This document shows, piece by piece, positions 27,985-36,817 of a stretch of DNA of 64,000 nucleotides. The notes under the pieces are model-generated. The model saw only the letters and a list, made by a program, of their open reading frames with translations, made no database searches and was not told the DNA's origin. Position 1 is the first letter of the stretch. Each line of letters begins with the position of its first letter. Position numbers and translations under genes: made by a program. The DNA comes from RYN-230 sp963841695 (GTDB lineage: Bacteria > Actinomycetota > Actinomycetes > Streptosporangiales > Streptosporangiaceae). Location: the NCBI GenBank assembly GCA_963841695.1, contig CAWJDQ010000015.1, forward strand, positions 372,001 through 436,000, read 5' to 3'.

Positions 27985-29769
27985 TCACCCCGACCGTGCC
28001 TGCTGTTTGATTCGGTTGGTGAGTTCGGTCACCTGGTTGTAGATGGACCGGCGTTCCGCCATCAGGTTGCGGATTTTCCGGTCAGCGTGCATCACCGTGG
28101 TGTGGTCGCGGCCGCCGAACTGCTGGCCGATCTTGGGCAGCGAGAGGTCGGTGAGCTCACGGCACAGGTACATGGCGATCTGGCGCGCGGTCACCAGCAC
28201 CCGGGACCGTGAGGTGCCGCACAGGTCATCGATGGACAGCCCGAAGTAGGAGGCGGTCTGCCCCATGATCGTGGCCGCCGTGATCTCCGGCCCCTGGGCC
28301 TCGGGGATGAGGTCCTTGAGCACGATCTCCGCGAGCTGGAGGTCGACGGACTGCCGGTTCAGGCTGGCGAAGGCGGTCACCCGGATCAGGGCGCCCTCCA
28401 GCTCCCGGATGTTGGTCGAGATGCGGCTGGCGATGTACTCCAGCGCCTCGGGCGGTGCGTTCAGCCCCTCCTGGACTGCCTTCTTCCGCAGAATCGCGAT
28501 GCGCGTCTCCAGCTCCGGCGGCTGGACGTCGGTGATCAGGCCCCACTCGAACCGGCTGCGGAGCCGGTCCTCCAGGGTGACCAGCCGCTTGGGCGCGCGG
28601 TCGCTGGAGATCACGATCTGCTTGCTGGCGTTGTGCAGGGTGTTGAAGGTGTGGAAGAACTCCTCCTGGGTTCCTTCCTTGTTCTCCAGGAACTGGATGT
28701 CGTCCACTAGGAGCACGTCCACGTCGCGGTACCGGCGGCGGAATCCGTCCTGCTTGCCATCCCTGATCATGTTGATGAAATCGTTGGTGAACTCTTCGGA
28801 GCTGACGTACCGGACCTTGACCCCGTGGTAAAGGCTTTGCGCGTAGTGGCCGATCGCGTGCAGCAGATGGGTCTTGCCGAGGCCGGAGTCGCCGTACACG
28901 AAGAGCGGGTTGTAGGCCTTGGCCGGTGCCTCGGCGACCGCCACCGCCGCCGCGTGCGCGAACCGGTTGCTCGAGCCGATGACGAAAGTCTCGAAGGTGT
29001 ACTTGGGATTGAGCCGGGCCTGGGTGGGCCGGGGCGCCCCGGGCAGCGGCCCGGGCGGCCCGGGCGGCCCGGAAGCATGCTGCGGCCGCCCGGCCAGCGC
29101 ATCGAAGGGCCCGCCCAGGCCAGCCCCGCCCAGGCCAGCCCCGCCCAGGCCAGCACTGCCCAGCGGGCCCCCGCCCAGTGAGCCCGGGCCCGGATCCGGG
29201 CGGCCGCCCCCCTCGGGCTGGCCGGGCCGGGCCGCCGGGTATCCCGGCGCCTGGCCGGGCGGCGTGCCCAGGCCCGCGTGCCCGGGCAGGCCGAGCTGCC
29301 CGTCCGCCGGCCCGGTCCCGGGATCCGGGCCGCCGGGCAAGCCCGCGGCGCCCAGGCCCAGTGACCCGCGGGCGTCCAGGGGATCCGCGGCCCGCGGGAT
29401 CCTGCCGCTCATGTCGCCGCGGGGCAGCCCGCCCTGGCCGTCCTGGCCCGCGCCGTGGCCGCCCGCCGGGCCGGGATCCAGGTCGGCCGGGAAGGCTGCC
29501 CCCGCGGTGATCGCGGTGGGGTCCACCGTCACCGCCAGCTGGATGCTGCGGCCCAGTTCCCGGGACAGCGCGTGGGTGATCAGCGCCCGCAGCCGGGTCT
29601 CCAGCTGTTCCTTCACGAACTCGTTAGGCGTGGCGATGAGCGCCGTGTTCTCGACCAGCCCCAGCGGCCGGGTCAGCTTGAGCCAGGCCCGCTGGTGCGG
29701 TTCTATCTGCATGGTGGCGAGCTCGTCCAGGGACCGGGCCCACACCTCCGCGAGGTCTGTTTCACTCAT
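27985..29769 (-). CDS. dnaA: Chromosomal replication initiator DnaA
   Basis: The 594-residue initiator starts at MSETDLAEVWARSLDEL. Domain I covers about residues 1-85. A very long Gly/Pro-rich linker (domain II) occupies about residues 90-255 and contains a repeat of GAGLG. The AAA+ domain III has Walker A GDSGLGKTHLLHA near residue 293 and Walker B VLLVDDIQFLE. Domain IV has the DNA-binding signature GGRDHTTVMHADRKI near residue 553. The linker is long even for actinobacteria. The start at 29769 is preferred to an in-frame ATG at 29940, because the extension there is out of keeping with the family and overlaps DnaA boxes. Confidence 0.97.
   Translation of the reverse strand: MSETDLAEVWARSLDELATMQIEPHQRAWLKLTRPLGLVENTALIATPNEFVKEQLETRLRALITHALSRELGRSIQLAVTVDPTAITAGAAFPADLDPGPAGGHGAGQDGQGGLPRGDMSGRIPRAADPLDARGSLGLGAAGLPGGPDPGTGPADGQLGLPGHAGLGTPPGQAPGYPAARPGQPEGGGRPDPGPGSLGGGPLGSAGLGGAGLGGAGLGGPFDALAGRPQHASGPPGPPGPLPGAPRPTQARLNPKYTFETFVIGSSNRFAHAAAVAVAEAPAKAYNPLFVYGDSGLGKTHLLHAIGHYAQSLYHGVKVRYVSSEEFTNDFINMIRDGKQDGFRRRYRDVDVLLVDDIQFLENKEGTQEEFFHTFNTLHNASKQIVISSDRAPKRLVTLEDRLRSRFEWGLITDVQPPELETRIAILRKKAVQEGLNAPPEALEYIASRISTNIRELEGALIRVTAFASLNRQSVDLQLAEIVLKDLIPEAQGPEITAATIMGQTASYFGLSIDDLCGTSRSRVLVTARQIAMYLCRELTDLSLPKIGQQFGGRDHTTVMHADRKIRNLMAERRSIYNQVTELTNRIKQQARSG
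29112..29163. repeat. 15-bp repeats in the dnaA linker
   Basis: Three full copies of CGCCCAGGCCAGCCC plus a partial fourth encode the GAGLG repeats of DnaA domain II. The frame is maintained. Confidence 0.85.
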
Positions 29770-30136
29770 TGACCATTCACCCCTCGCGCCCCCCAGTCTG
29801 ATCAACCCAGTGTGATCAACAGCTTTGTCCACAGGTTGTGCACGCCGGATATCGCGGTGTGCACGGATCGCGCGGAAAAATGCCTGTGGACGAGACCCGC
29901 GTGCCCGGCTCTGGCCACCCCCGGCCGGAGCGTTGTCCACAGCCTAGGGGCCCCGGCTGGCGGGCGTTCGGCAAACCCCGTCTTCGGGGCGGATGTGGCG
30001 GCCGCGCTGGTTTGACCGGTGGCCAGCGGTGCGCGTAACGTGAGCAGACCCAGCCACTTCCACCGTGGCCACTCCCGCCTGCGCGCTGACCGCCCTCGCG
30101 GGCAAGCCCAGATGATGATCGGTACCTGGAGTTCCT
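29770..30136. other. rpmH-dnaA intergenic region with DnaA-box cluster (oriC or dnaA control)
   Basis: Five boxes lie within 117 bp: perfect TTGTCCACA at 29825-29833 and 29933-29941, TTGTGCACG (29836-29844), GTGTGCACG (29857-29865), and TGTGGACGA (29885-29893, opposite strand). In other actinobacteria this spacer holds the dnaA promoter and a few boxes, while oriC lies on the other side of dnaA. Here the better boxes are on this side. It may be the origin, or simply the site of DnaA autoregulation. It also carries the divergent promoters of dnaA and rpmH. Confidence 0.6.
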
Positions 30137-30274
30137 GTGAGCAAGCGTACGTTTCAGCCGAACAACCGACGGCGTGCTAAGACGCACGGGTTCAGGCTGC
30201 GCATGCGGACCAGGGCGGGCCGCGCGATCCTGTCCGCGCGACGGCGTAAGGGCCGCGCGCGGGTCAGTGTCTGA
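30137..30274 (+). CDS. rpmH: Ribosomal protein L34
   Basis: The protein has 45 residues and starts at GTG: MSKRTFQPNNRRRAKTHGFR, continuing LRMRTRAGRAILSARRRKGR and ending ARVSV. It matches the L34 family across its full length. It is divergent from dnaA and heads the rpmH-rnpA-yidD-yidC-jag-rsmG operon. Confidence 0.97.
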   Translation: MSKRTFQPNNRRRAKTHGFRLRMRTRAGRAILSARRRKGRARVSV

Positions 30275-30310
30275 CCTGCGTGCCCCAGCCGAGGACCAGG
30301 GAGGTCTCCC

Positions 30311-30674
30311 ATGCTTCCCGCGGCGGCCCGGATGCGGCGGCGTGAGGATTTCTCCGCTGCGGTACGGGGCGGCAGCCGGACTGGCCGTCCCCTGCTAACC
30401 GGGCACCTGGTGGTCCGCCCCGGATCCGCGGAGGCCGGCCCGGGCGGGATTCGTGGTCAGCCGGGCGGTGGGCGGCGCGGTCGTACGGAACAAGGTGCGC
30501 CGGAGGCTGCGCGCGCTCATGGCCGGTCATATGGAGTCGCTGCCGCAAGGTAGCCTGCTTGTGGTTCGCGCCAATCCGCGGGCCGCAACCGCACGCCAGT
30601 CGGACCTCGCCGCTGAACTCGACCTGGTGATCAACACGTTGCTGCGGCGGCAGGTGGGGGCGCTGAGCCGATGA
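30311..30674 (+). pseudogene. rnpA: Ribonuclease P protein component, frame interrupted
   Basis: The protein subunit of RNase P is split over two frames. The start (MLPAAARMRRREDFSAAVRG, then GRPLLTGHLVVRP) reads from 30311. The rest (AGFVVSRAVGGAVVRNKVRR, then LPQGSLLVVRANPRAA) reads one base later. Dropping one C from the CCCC run at 30417-30420 gives a continuous HLVVRPDPRRPARAGFVVSR and a 120-residue protein of normal length with the RNR-like motif intact. RNase P is essential, so a base-calling error in this run is more likely than a real loss. It is followed by yidD, overlapping by four bases. Confidence 0.9.
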
Positions 30675-30985
30675 TCAGCTCACCCGAGGCCAGCCCAGGC
30701 GGCCAGCCGACGGCCCGGCCGTCGGCGGGCGCACGTGTCCTGCTGCTCCTGATCGGCACGTACCGGCGCTTCATCAGCCCGATGCTCGGCCCGCGGTGCC
30801 GGTTCGAGCCCTCATGCAGCGCTTACGCCCTGGAGGCAGTCCGCGTGCATGGGGCGCTGCGGGGTTCGTGGCTGGCGGTCTGCCGGATCGGCCGCTGCCA
30901 TCCCTTCAACCGGGGCGGCTTTGACCCAGTGCCGCCCCGCCGCGCAGGGCGGCTGACGCCCCCAGCACAAGGAGCGAGGTCGTGA
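30671..30985 (+). CDS. yidD: YidD membrane protein insertion efficiency factor
   Basis: The 104-residue protein has the conserved block YRRFISPMLGPRCRFEPSCS, then AYALEAVRVHG and GRCHPFNRGGFDPVP. The cysteines CRFEPSCS and CRIGRCH are family hallmarks. Its start overlaps the rnpA stop as ATGA and its end overlaps the yidC start, as in most bacteria. It assists YidC-dependent insertion at the inner face of the membrane. Confidence 0.96.
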   Translation: MISSPEASPGGQPTARPSAGARVLLLLIGTYRRFISPMLGPRCRFEPSCSAYALEAVRVHGALRGSWLAVCRIGRCHPFNRGGFDPVPPRRAGRLTPPAQGARS

Positions 30986-32370
30986 CCAACCCGCTTACCC
31001 CACTGTACGACGCGGTCGCGTGGGTGATCATGCGCCTGCACGCGGGGCTGGGTGCCATCTTCGGCGACTCCAGTGGGGCGGCATGGGCGCTGTCGATCGT
31101 CATCCTCGTCGTGCTGATGCGGCTGATCCTGGTGCCGCTGTTCATCAAGCAGATGCACGCGACCCGGAAGATGACCGCGCTCGCGCCGCAGGTCGCTGAG
31201 CTGAAGAAGAAGTACAAGAACGACCGGCAGAAGCTCAACGAAGAGACCATGAAGATGTACAAGGAGAACGGCGCGAACCCGCTCGCCGGCTGTCTCCCTG
31301 TCGTCGCCCAGCTGCCGGTCTTCTTCGCCCTGTTCGGCGTGCTCCGGGCGATCGCCGAGGACGAGCCGAAGTACGGCCTGACCCCGGCGGTGGTGGCGAG
31401 CGCGCAGCACGCCAAGATCTTCGGCGTCGTGACCGTGGCTGACCGGCTGCTGACGTCCATCTTCCCGCCCCACTTCTCCTCGATCGGCGGGGCCCAGAAG
31501 GTCGTCATCCTGCTGACCGTCGTGGTCAGCGCCACCACCACGTTCATGACCGTGCGGCAGAGCATGAAGCGCGGCATGACCCCGCAGGTGGACCCGAACA
31601 ACCCGATGGCGTCGTCGCAGAAGATGATGCAGTACATCGTGCCGGTGTTCGCGCTGTCCGGCCTGTACTGGCAGTACGGCCTGGTCCTGTACTGGGTCAC
31701 GACGAACCTGTGGACGCTCGGCCAGCAGTACGTCTTGTTCAAGAGGTTCCCGCCGCCCGCGACGGCGGCCGCGGGCGCCGCCGGGGCCGTGGCCACCACC
31801 GGCGGTAAATCCGCTGGCCGGCAGTCTGGCAAGGGCGCGCCGCCGGCCCGGCCGTCCGGGAACGTGACGGCCGCGGGCCGGGCTGCCGCGCGGCAGCAGG
31901 CCGCGGCCAAGGCCAAGGCCAAGGCCGGGGCCGGGGCCACGGCCACGGCGGCGGCTACCGCGGCGGGCGCTGCGGCCGCCGCCGACGGGGTGAGCACTCC
32001 GGCCGCGGCCGACCAGGCCCAGTCAGCCAAGCCTGCCGCGGCCAAGCCGGCTGCGGCCCAGTCCGGCCAGCCGCCCATCAACCAGCTGCGCAAGTCCCCG
32101 GCCAAGCCGGCCGCAGCTAAGTCGGCCCCGGCCAAGGGCGCCCAGGGTAAGCAGGCGGGTAACCGGGCGGGCAAGCCAGCCAGTGCCGCGGCCGCTCCCA
32201 AGGGAGCCGCCAAGAGCGCCGGATCCGGCTCGAATGGCAGCGGTGGCGGCCTGCGCAGGCTCGTCAAGGGCCGTACCGAACCAGAACCACCCGCGCCTGA
32301 GCCCGAGACTAAGATCGTCAGGCAGCAGCCGGTGCGCCAGACCCGCAGCCGGCGTTCGGGCAAGCGATAA
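30982..32370 (+). CDS. yidC: YidC/Oxa1 membrane insertase
   Basis: The 462-residue insertase has the actinobacterial five-helix form. The first helix is followed by the cytoplasmic coiled loop (MHATRKMTALAPQVAELKKK). Later helices include NPLAGCLPVVAQLPVFFALF and a MMQYIVPVFALSGLYWQYGL segment. From about residue 258 onward a very long Ala/Lys/Gly-rich tail (AKAKAKAGAGATATAAATAA) runs for 200 residues and ends in RQTRSRRSGKR. Basic tails in YidC help bind ribosomes; this one is unusually long. Start is GTG 30982. Confidence 0.95.
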   Translation: MTNPLTPLYDAVAWVIMRLHAGLGAIFGDSSGAAWALSIVILVVLMRLILVPLFIKQMHATRKMTALAPQVAELKKKYKNDRQKLNEETMKMYKENGANPLAGCLPVVAQLPVFFALFGVLRAIAEDEPKYGLTPAVVASAQHAKIFGVVTVADRLLTSIFPPHFSSIGGAQKVVILLTVVVSATTTFMTVRQSMKRGMTPQVDPNNPMASSQKMMQYIVPVFALSGLYWQYGLVLYWVTTNLWTLGQQYVLFKRFPPPATAAAGAAGAVATTGGKSAGRQSGKGAPPARPSGNVTAAGRAAARQQAAAKAKAKAGAGATATAAATAAGAAAAADGVSTPAAADQAQSAKPAAAKPAAAQSGQPPINQLRKSPAKPAAAKSAPAKGAQGKQAGNRAGKPASAAAAPKGAAKSAGSGSNGSGGGLRRLVKGRTEPEPPAPEPETKIVRQQPVRQTRSRRSGKR

Positions 32371-32443
32371 AGCCAAGCCAAGGCCAGGGCGACCCCACGG
32401 GTGTCGTGCTGGCACGTGAGCACCCGGAACGAGGAGGAACCCG

Positions 32444-33130
32444 GTGGTGAGCCAAGCGGACAACGCGGGCACCGTGGCCGGCGGTGATACTGCAGGCCAG
32501 GCACTGGCGGGTGAGGGCGGCGCAGCGGAGGCCAGCGGTGCGGCCGGTCCAGCGGATCAGCGGCCGGAAGAACTGGAGCTGGTCGCCGTCGAGGAGGCCG
32601 GCGCCGGCCGTGCGGATGAGGACGAAGACGCCGAGCCGTCCGATGCCGACGAGGCCCCCGCTGAGGTGGACCTGGCTGACCTCGAGCAGGAAAGCGAGAT
32701 CGCCGCGGACTATGTCGAGGGCCTGCTGGACGTGGCTGACCTGGACGGCGACATCGACATGGACGTCGAAGGCGACCGGGCCCTGGTGTCGGTGGTCGGC
32801 GCGACCCTGCAGGAGCTCATCGGCCCGCACGGGGAGGTCCTGGAGGCGTTGCAGGAACTCACCCGTCTCGCGGTGCACCGGCAGACCGGCGCCCGCACCC
32901 GGATCATGCTGGACGTGGGCGGATACCGGGCGCGCCGCCGGGTCGAACTCACCGAACTCGGCCAGGACGCCGCGGACGAAGTCAAGACCAGCGGTGTGCC
33001 GCGGCGCCTGGACGCCATGACCCCGTTCGAGCGCAAGGTCGTGCACGACGCGGTGGCGGCCGCCGGGCTGCGCAGCGAGTCTGAGGGTGAGGAGCCCAAC
33101 CGCCGGGTGGTCGTCTTCCCGGTGGGCTGA
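32444..33130 (+). CDS. jag: Jag/KhpB RNA-binding protein (KH and R3H domains)
   Basis: The 228-residue protein starts at GTG 32444 behind GAGGAGGAA. The first 85 residues are acidic and disordered. A KH-type domain follows (VSVVGATLQELIGPHGEVLE, then ALQELTRLAVHRQTG). An R3H domain ends the protein (RLDAMTPFERKVVHDAVAAA, NRRVVVFPVG). The yidC-jag-rsmG order is classical. Jag/KhpB binds RNA and affects cell elongation and division in other bacteria. Confidence 0.94.
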   Translation: MVSQADNAGTVAGGDTAGQALAGEGGAAEASGAAGPADQRPEELELVAVEEAGAGRADEDEDAEPSDADEAPAEVDLADLEQESEIAADYVEGLLDVADLDGDIDMDVEGDRALVSVVGATLQELIGPHGEVLEALQELTRLAVHRQTGARTRIMLDVGGYRARRRVELTELGQDAADEVKTSGVPRRLDAMTPFERKVVHDAVAAAGLRSESEGEEPNRRVVVFPVG

Positions 33131-33137
33131 CCCGGTC

Positions 33138-33848
33138 ATGCCCCCCGGACCGGACCCCCGGCCCGCCGCGTCAGCGCCCGGGCCACCCGGGGAAGTGGCG
33201 CCCGGCGAGGTGCCCCTGGCGGACGTGCCGCCTCCCCCCGCGGAAGCCGTTGACGTGTTCGGTGCCGCCCTCCCGCTCGCGGAGCGCTACGTCCGGATGC
33301 TGGCCGGGCCCGGGGTCACCCGGGGCCTGCTCGGCCCGCGGGAAGTTCCCCGGCTGTGGACCCGTCACGTGCTGAACTGCGCGGCGGTCGCGGATCTCGT
33401 GCCCCGCCCGGCGACGCTCATTGACCTGGGATCGGGGGCCGGGCTCCCGGGAATCGTGCTGGCCCTGCTGCTCCCCGACGTCCAGGTGACCCTGGTGGAA
33501 CGGATGGAGCGCCGCACCATCTTCCTCGACGAGTGCATCCGGGAGCTGGGCTTGCCGAACGCAACGGTCTGCCGGGCCACCGCGGAGGAACTGGCCGGGA
33601 AACTGGACGCGGACGTGGTCACCGCCCGCGCAGTGGCGCCCCTGGACCGCCTGGCCGGGCTGGCCGCGGGAATCGTCCGGCCCGGCGGGCTGATCCTCGC
33701 GGTCAAGGGAGCGGCCGCCGCGGCGGAGGTCGCCCGGGCCCGCCCGGTCTTGCGCCGGCTGGGTATCCGGGACGTGGCTGTGGTGCGGGCCGGGGACGGT
33801 AAGGTCGATCGGGCCGCGACAGTCGTGCGGATGGTCGCTGGCCGGTAG
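33138..33848 (+). CDS. rsmG: 16S rRNA G527 N7-methyltransferase
   Basis: The protein has about 236 residues. A Pro/Ala-rich leader of roughly 35 residues precedes the conserved part (FGAALPLAERYVRMLAGPGV). The SAM-binding motif I is IDLGSGAGLPGIVLALLLPD, followed by VTLVERMERRTIFLDECIRE and DVVTARAVAPLDRL. This matches RsmG/GidB throughout. Loss of rsmG gives low-level streptomycin resistance in other bacteria. The start at 33138 lies seven bases past the jag stop; the exact start in the low-complexity leader is uncertain. Confidence 0.94.
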   Translation: MPPGPDPRPAASAPGPPGEVAPGEVPLADVPPPPAEAVDVFGAALPLAERYVRMLAGPGVTRGLLGPREVPRLWTRHVLNCAAVADLVPRPATLIDLGSGAGLPGIVLALLLPDVQVTLVERMERRTIFLDECIRELGLPNATVCRATAEELAGKLDADVVTARAVAPLDRLAGLAAGIVRPGGLILAVKGAAAAAEVARARPVLRRLGIRDVAVVRAGDGKVDRAATVVRMVAGR

Positions 33849-33893
33849 CCGGACCGGAGCGCTCAGGCACCGGGCCGGGAGAGGAGCGCGGCG

Positions 33894-35252
33894 GTGGCTT
33901 CCGCAGCGGGCCTGGGATGGCCAGGCGAAGCTGGAGCTGACTCCGGGGATGGCCCCCCGGGCGGGGCGGTACCGCCGCCCTCCCGGGCCCAGGGGCTGGG
34001 CTGGCCGGCCGCCGCGGTGTCACCTGCAGCACAGGTGCCGGTCCCGGTCGGGGCCGGCGTCTATCCCGATGGAAACGAGGGGGACATGGGCAGGCGCCGG
34101 GGAGCCGCCGTGCGGCCGGGCGGGGGAACCGAGACGGAGGCGGTCACGCCCGTGGCTGAGCCGCGCGCGGGCGGGAAACACGAAAGCCAGCCGGGCGCAG
34201 GTGACCCAGGCACGGTCAGCTCAGGCTCCGTCAGCTCGGGCACGGTCAGCTCGGGCACGGTCAGCTCGGGCACGGGGGACTCAGGCAGGGTCAGCTCGGG
34301 GACCGGCGACGCAGGGGCGGGCGTGGCCACCGGCGGCGGAAGGCATGAATTGGCAGTTCCCGCAGCAAGGCAGCCCGATGAGGAGCTCATGGCCGGGTCG
34401 GCGCCGCTCAGTGCCCCGGCGGCCGCGGGCCTGCCGGAACGGGCGTGGCCCCGGCCGGCTTCCTGCCGGGTGATCACGATCGCCAACCAGAAGGGTGGCG
34501 TGGGCAAGACCACGACTGCGGTCAACCTCGCGGCCGCCCTGGCCCAGCACGGTTCGCGGGTGCTGGTCATCGACCTGGATCCGCAGGGTAACGCCTCCAC
34601 GGCGCTGGACGTCGAGCACCGGGTCGGCACCACATCGATCTATCACGTGCTGGTCGACGACCAGCCACTGGTCGGGATCATTCACGCGGTCGAGGACATT
34701 CCGCTGCTCTACTGTGCCCCGGCCACCATTGACCTGGCCGGCGCGGAGATCGAGCTCGTGCCCATGGTGGCCAGGGAAGCCCGGCTTTCCCGCGCTCTCC
34801 GTTCTTACGATGAGTCACAGCTTGATTACATTCTGATCGATTGCCCGCCGTCCCTGGGGCTGCTGACGGTTAACGCCCTGGTGGCCGCCGCGGAGGTGCT
34901 GATCCCCATCCAGTGCGAGTACTACGCGCTGGAAGGGCTCGAGCAGCTGCTGCGCACGGTGGAACTGGTCAAGAGCCATCTGAACCCGGACCTGGCCGTA
35001 TCCACCATCCTGCTGACGATGTTCGACGGGCGGACCCGGCTGGCTAGCCAGGTCGCGGACGAGGTCCGGGAGCATTTTGGTGAGGTGGTCCTGGAGTCGA
35101 TCATCCCGCGCAACGTCCGGGTCTCCGAGGCCCCGAGCTACGGGCAGTCGGTCATGACGTACGACCCGGGATCGAGTGGTGCGGTCGCCTACCTCGAAGC
35201 CGCCCGGGAGATGGCGCACCGCTCCGCGCCGGGGCAGCCTGCCGCGGGCTGA
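33894..35252 (+). CDS. parA: ParA chromosome-partitioning ATPase with long N-terminal extension
   Basis: The 452-residue protein carries the deviant Walker A motif QKGGVGKTTTAVNLAAAL near residue 200, then VLVIDLDPQGNASTALD and DYILIDCPPSLGLLTVNAL. This is a chromosomal ParA/Soj that moves ParB-parS complexes. About 190 residues precede the ATPase, rich in Gly, Ala, Ser and Thr, with six VSSGT-like repeats. Chromosomal ParAs usually have only a few dozen. GTG 33894 is favoured by GAGAGGAG upstream; ATG 34086 is an alternative that would remove about 64 residues. parB follows after a 513-bp gap. Confidence 0.94.
   Translation: MASAAGLGWPGEAGADSGDGPPGGAVPPPSRAQGLGWPAAAVSPAAQVPVPVGAGVYPDGNEGDMGRRRGAAVRPGGGTETEAVTPVAEPRAGGKHESQPGAGDPGTVSSGSVSSGTVSSGTVSSGTGDSGRVSSGTGDAGAGVATGGGRHELAVPAARQPDEELMAGSAPLSAPAAAGLPERAWPRPASCRVITIANQKGGVGKTTTAVNLAAALAQHGSRVLVIDLDPQGNASTALDVEHRVGTTSIYHVLVDDQPLVGIIHAVEDIPLLYCAPATIDLAGAEIELVPMVAREARLSRALRSYDESQLDYILIDCPPSLGLLTVNALVAAAEVLIPIQCEYYALEGLEQLLRTVELVKSHLNPDLAVSTILLTMFDGRTRLASQVADEVREHFGEVVLESIIPRNVRVSEAPSYGQSVMTYDPGSSGAVAYLEAAREMAHRSAPGQPAAG
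34211..34300. repeat. Six 15-bp repeats in the parA leader
   Basis: Copies of CACGGTCAGCTCGGG run end to end in frame and encode GTVSS-type pentapeptides of the ParA N-terminal extension. The copies differ at one to a few bases. Confidence 0.9.
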
Positions 35253-35765
35253 CTCGTCCGGCCGCGGCCGGGTCAGTCCGTCCCGGGTCCGCGCCACCGG
35301 CCGCGGGTCACCATTCGGGGGGTCGTAGTGGTGGCGCGCGGCCGCCATCGCGTCCACGTGGCCACCGGCCGCCATCGCGTCCACCCGGCCACCGCCACGT
35401 CCACCCGGCCACCGGCCGCCGCGAGCACCCCGACACCTGGTCGCCCTGGCGGCCCGCCCGTTCACCAAACCGCCCGCCGCGGTCTGCGGGCGGGCGGAGG
35501 GACCCGCCGGGCGGCGAGGCTGGCCGGATCCAGCCGCCGCCCGGCGGCCAGGCTCCCGGGCCCGGCGGGCGGCCGCAGCCGCGTCCGAGGAGGAGCACGG
35601 CTGCCTGTGGCGGCTCGATGTCCCGGACGGGCCCACGGGGTGGCATGCTCTTGTGCGGGTGCGGGTCACCCGGACGCGAGCGGCACCACCCGGGCTGCTC
35701 GGTGAGATGGTCGTGCGGGCCGGCCCGGCGGCCCGGGACAGGGAACATGGCGGCAGGGAGAGGCG
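35253..35765. other. parA-parB spacer with GC-rich repeats
   Basis: This 513-bp spacer separates two genes that usually abut. From about 35339 to 35423 it has direct repeats built on GGCCGCCATCGCGTCCAC and CCCGGCCACC. The rest is GC-rich with long open frames but no start, Shine-Dalgarno or family resemblance. No gene is supported. A separate parB promoter may lie near its right end. Confidence 0.6.
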
Positions 35766-36749
35766 ATGGCTCAGCAGAAGCGGGGACTCGGTAAGGGACT
35801 CGGCGCCCTGATCCCGACTGGTCCGGTCGCCCCGCCCAGCGGTGCTGTCCCCAGGGGTGCCGTTCCCGGGGGACCCGGGAGTCCCGCAGGCGGCCGGGCG
35901 GCCCCTGGCGGCCCGCCGGACTATCTGGCCACCGTCGGCGGGGCCTACTTCCAGGAGCTGCCCATCGGCGCCGTCACCCCGAATCCGCGGCAGCCACGGC
36001 AGGTGTTCGACGAGGAGGCTCTCGACGAACTGGTGGCCTCGATCCAGGAAGTGGGGCTGCTGCAGCCGGTCGTGGTCCGTGAGGTCGGGCCGGGCCGCTT
36101 CGAGCTGGTCATGGGGGAGCGGCGCTGGCGGGCGTCCCAGCGCGCCGGGCTCACCGAGATCCCGGCGATCGTCCGCGCGACCGCCGACGACGACCTGCTG
36201 CGCGACGCGCTCATGGAGAACCTGCACCGCGCGCAGCTCAACCCGCTGGAAGAGGCAGCGGCTTACCAGCAGCTGCTGGACGACTTCGGGGTGACGCACG
36301 AGGAACTCGCCCGGCGGATAGGACGGTCGCGCCCGCACATCTCCAACACCATCCGGTTGCTGAACCTGTCGTCCGGGGTTCAGCTCCGGGTAGCCGCCGG
36401 CGTGCTGAGCGCCGGGCACGCCCGGGCGCTGCTGTCGGTGGAGGATCCTGACGCCCAGGACCATCTCGCGCACCGCATCGTGGCGGAAGGGCTGTCAGTC
36501 CGGGCGGTGGAGGAGATCGTCACCATGGGGGTGCGCCCGGCCAAGGAGCGGCGCCCGGTGGCCAAGCAACCCTCACCACCCGCACTGAACGACCTCGCGG
36601 ACCGCCTGTCCGATGCCTTCGACACCCGGGTCAAGGTGGAATTGGGTAAGCGCAAGGGCAAGATCGTGGTCGAGTTCGGCTCCCTGGAAGACCTGGAACG
36701 GATCGTCAGCGCGATGTCCCCGGACTGGAGCGGATCCCTCAGCGCGTAA
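35766..36749 (+). CDS. parB: ParB chromosome-partitioning CTPase
   Basis: The 327-residue protein begins MAQQKRGLGKGLGALIPTGP, the usual ParB N-terminus that contacts ParA. The N-terminal CTP-binding domain has ITPNPRQPR-like AVTPNPRQPRQVFDEEALDE and the GERRWRA box. The central helix-turn-helix (DFGVTHEELARRIGRSRPHI) reads parS. A short C-terminal dimerisation domain ends the protein. Two parS sites lie within 85 bp after the stop. Confidence 0.97.
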   Translation: MAQQKRGLGKGLGALIPTGPVAPPSGAVPRGAVPGGPGSPAGGRAAPGGPPDYLATVGGAYFQELPIGAVTPNPRQPRQVFDEEALDELVASIQEVGLLQPVVVREVGPGRFELVMGERRWRASQRAGLTEIPAIVRATADDDLLRDALMENLHRAQLNPLEEAAAYQQLLDDFGVTHEELARRIGRSRPHISNTIRLLNLSSGVQLRVAAGVLSAGHARALLSVEDPDAQDHLAHRIVAEGLSVRAVEEIVTMGVRPAKERRPVAKQPSPPALNDLADRLSDAFDTRVKVELGKRKGKIVVEFGSLEDLERIVSAMSPDWSGSLSA

Positions 36750-36756
36750 TCAGCCT

Positions 36757-36772
36757 TGTTTCACGTGAAACA
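36757..36772. promoter_or_regulatory. parS site 1 (perfect)
   Basis: TGTTTCACGTGAAACA, the perfect 16-bp ParB-binding palindrome, lies eight bases past the parB stop. This pins the partition centromere beside parAB. Confidence 0.97.
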
Positions 36773-36817
36773 GTGGCGCCCGGATGCGCAGGCCAATTCC
36801 GCGGTCAGCGCGGGCCA

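Noticed and set aside
29770..29940. An N-terminal extension of dnaA starting at 29940
   Set aside because: DnaA family starts match MSETDLAEVW at 29769; the extension lies over DnaA boxes.
34204..34300. Could the repeats in parA, dnaA or the PBP be a CRISPR array?
   Set aside because: The units are 15 bp, directly adjacent, without spacers, and inside coding frames. No cas gene is present.
35328..35748. A possible gene between parA and parB on either strand
   Set aside because: Frames are open only because of GC content; they lack a ribosome binding site and read as Arg/Pro/Ala low complexity over a repeat.
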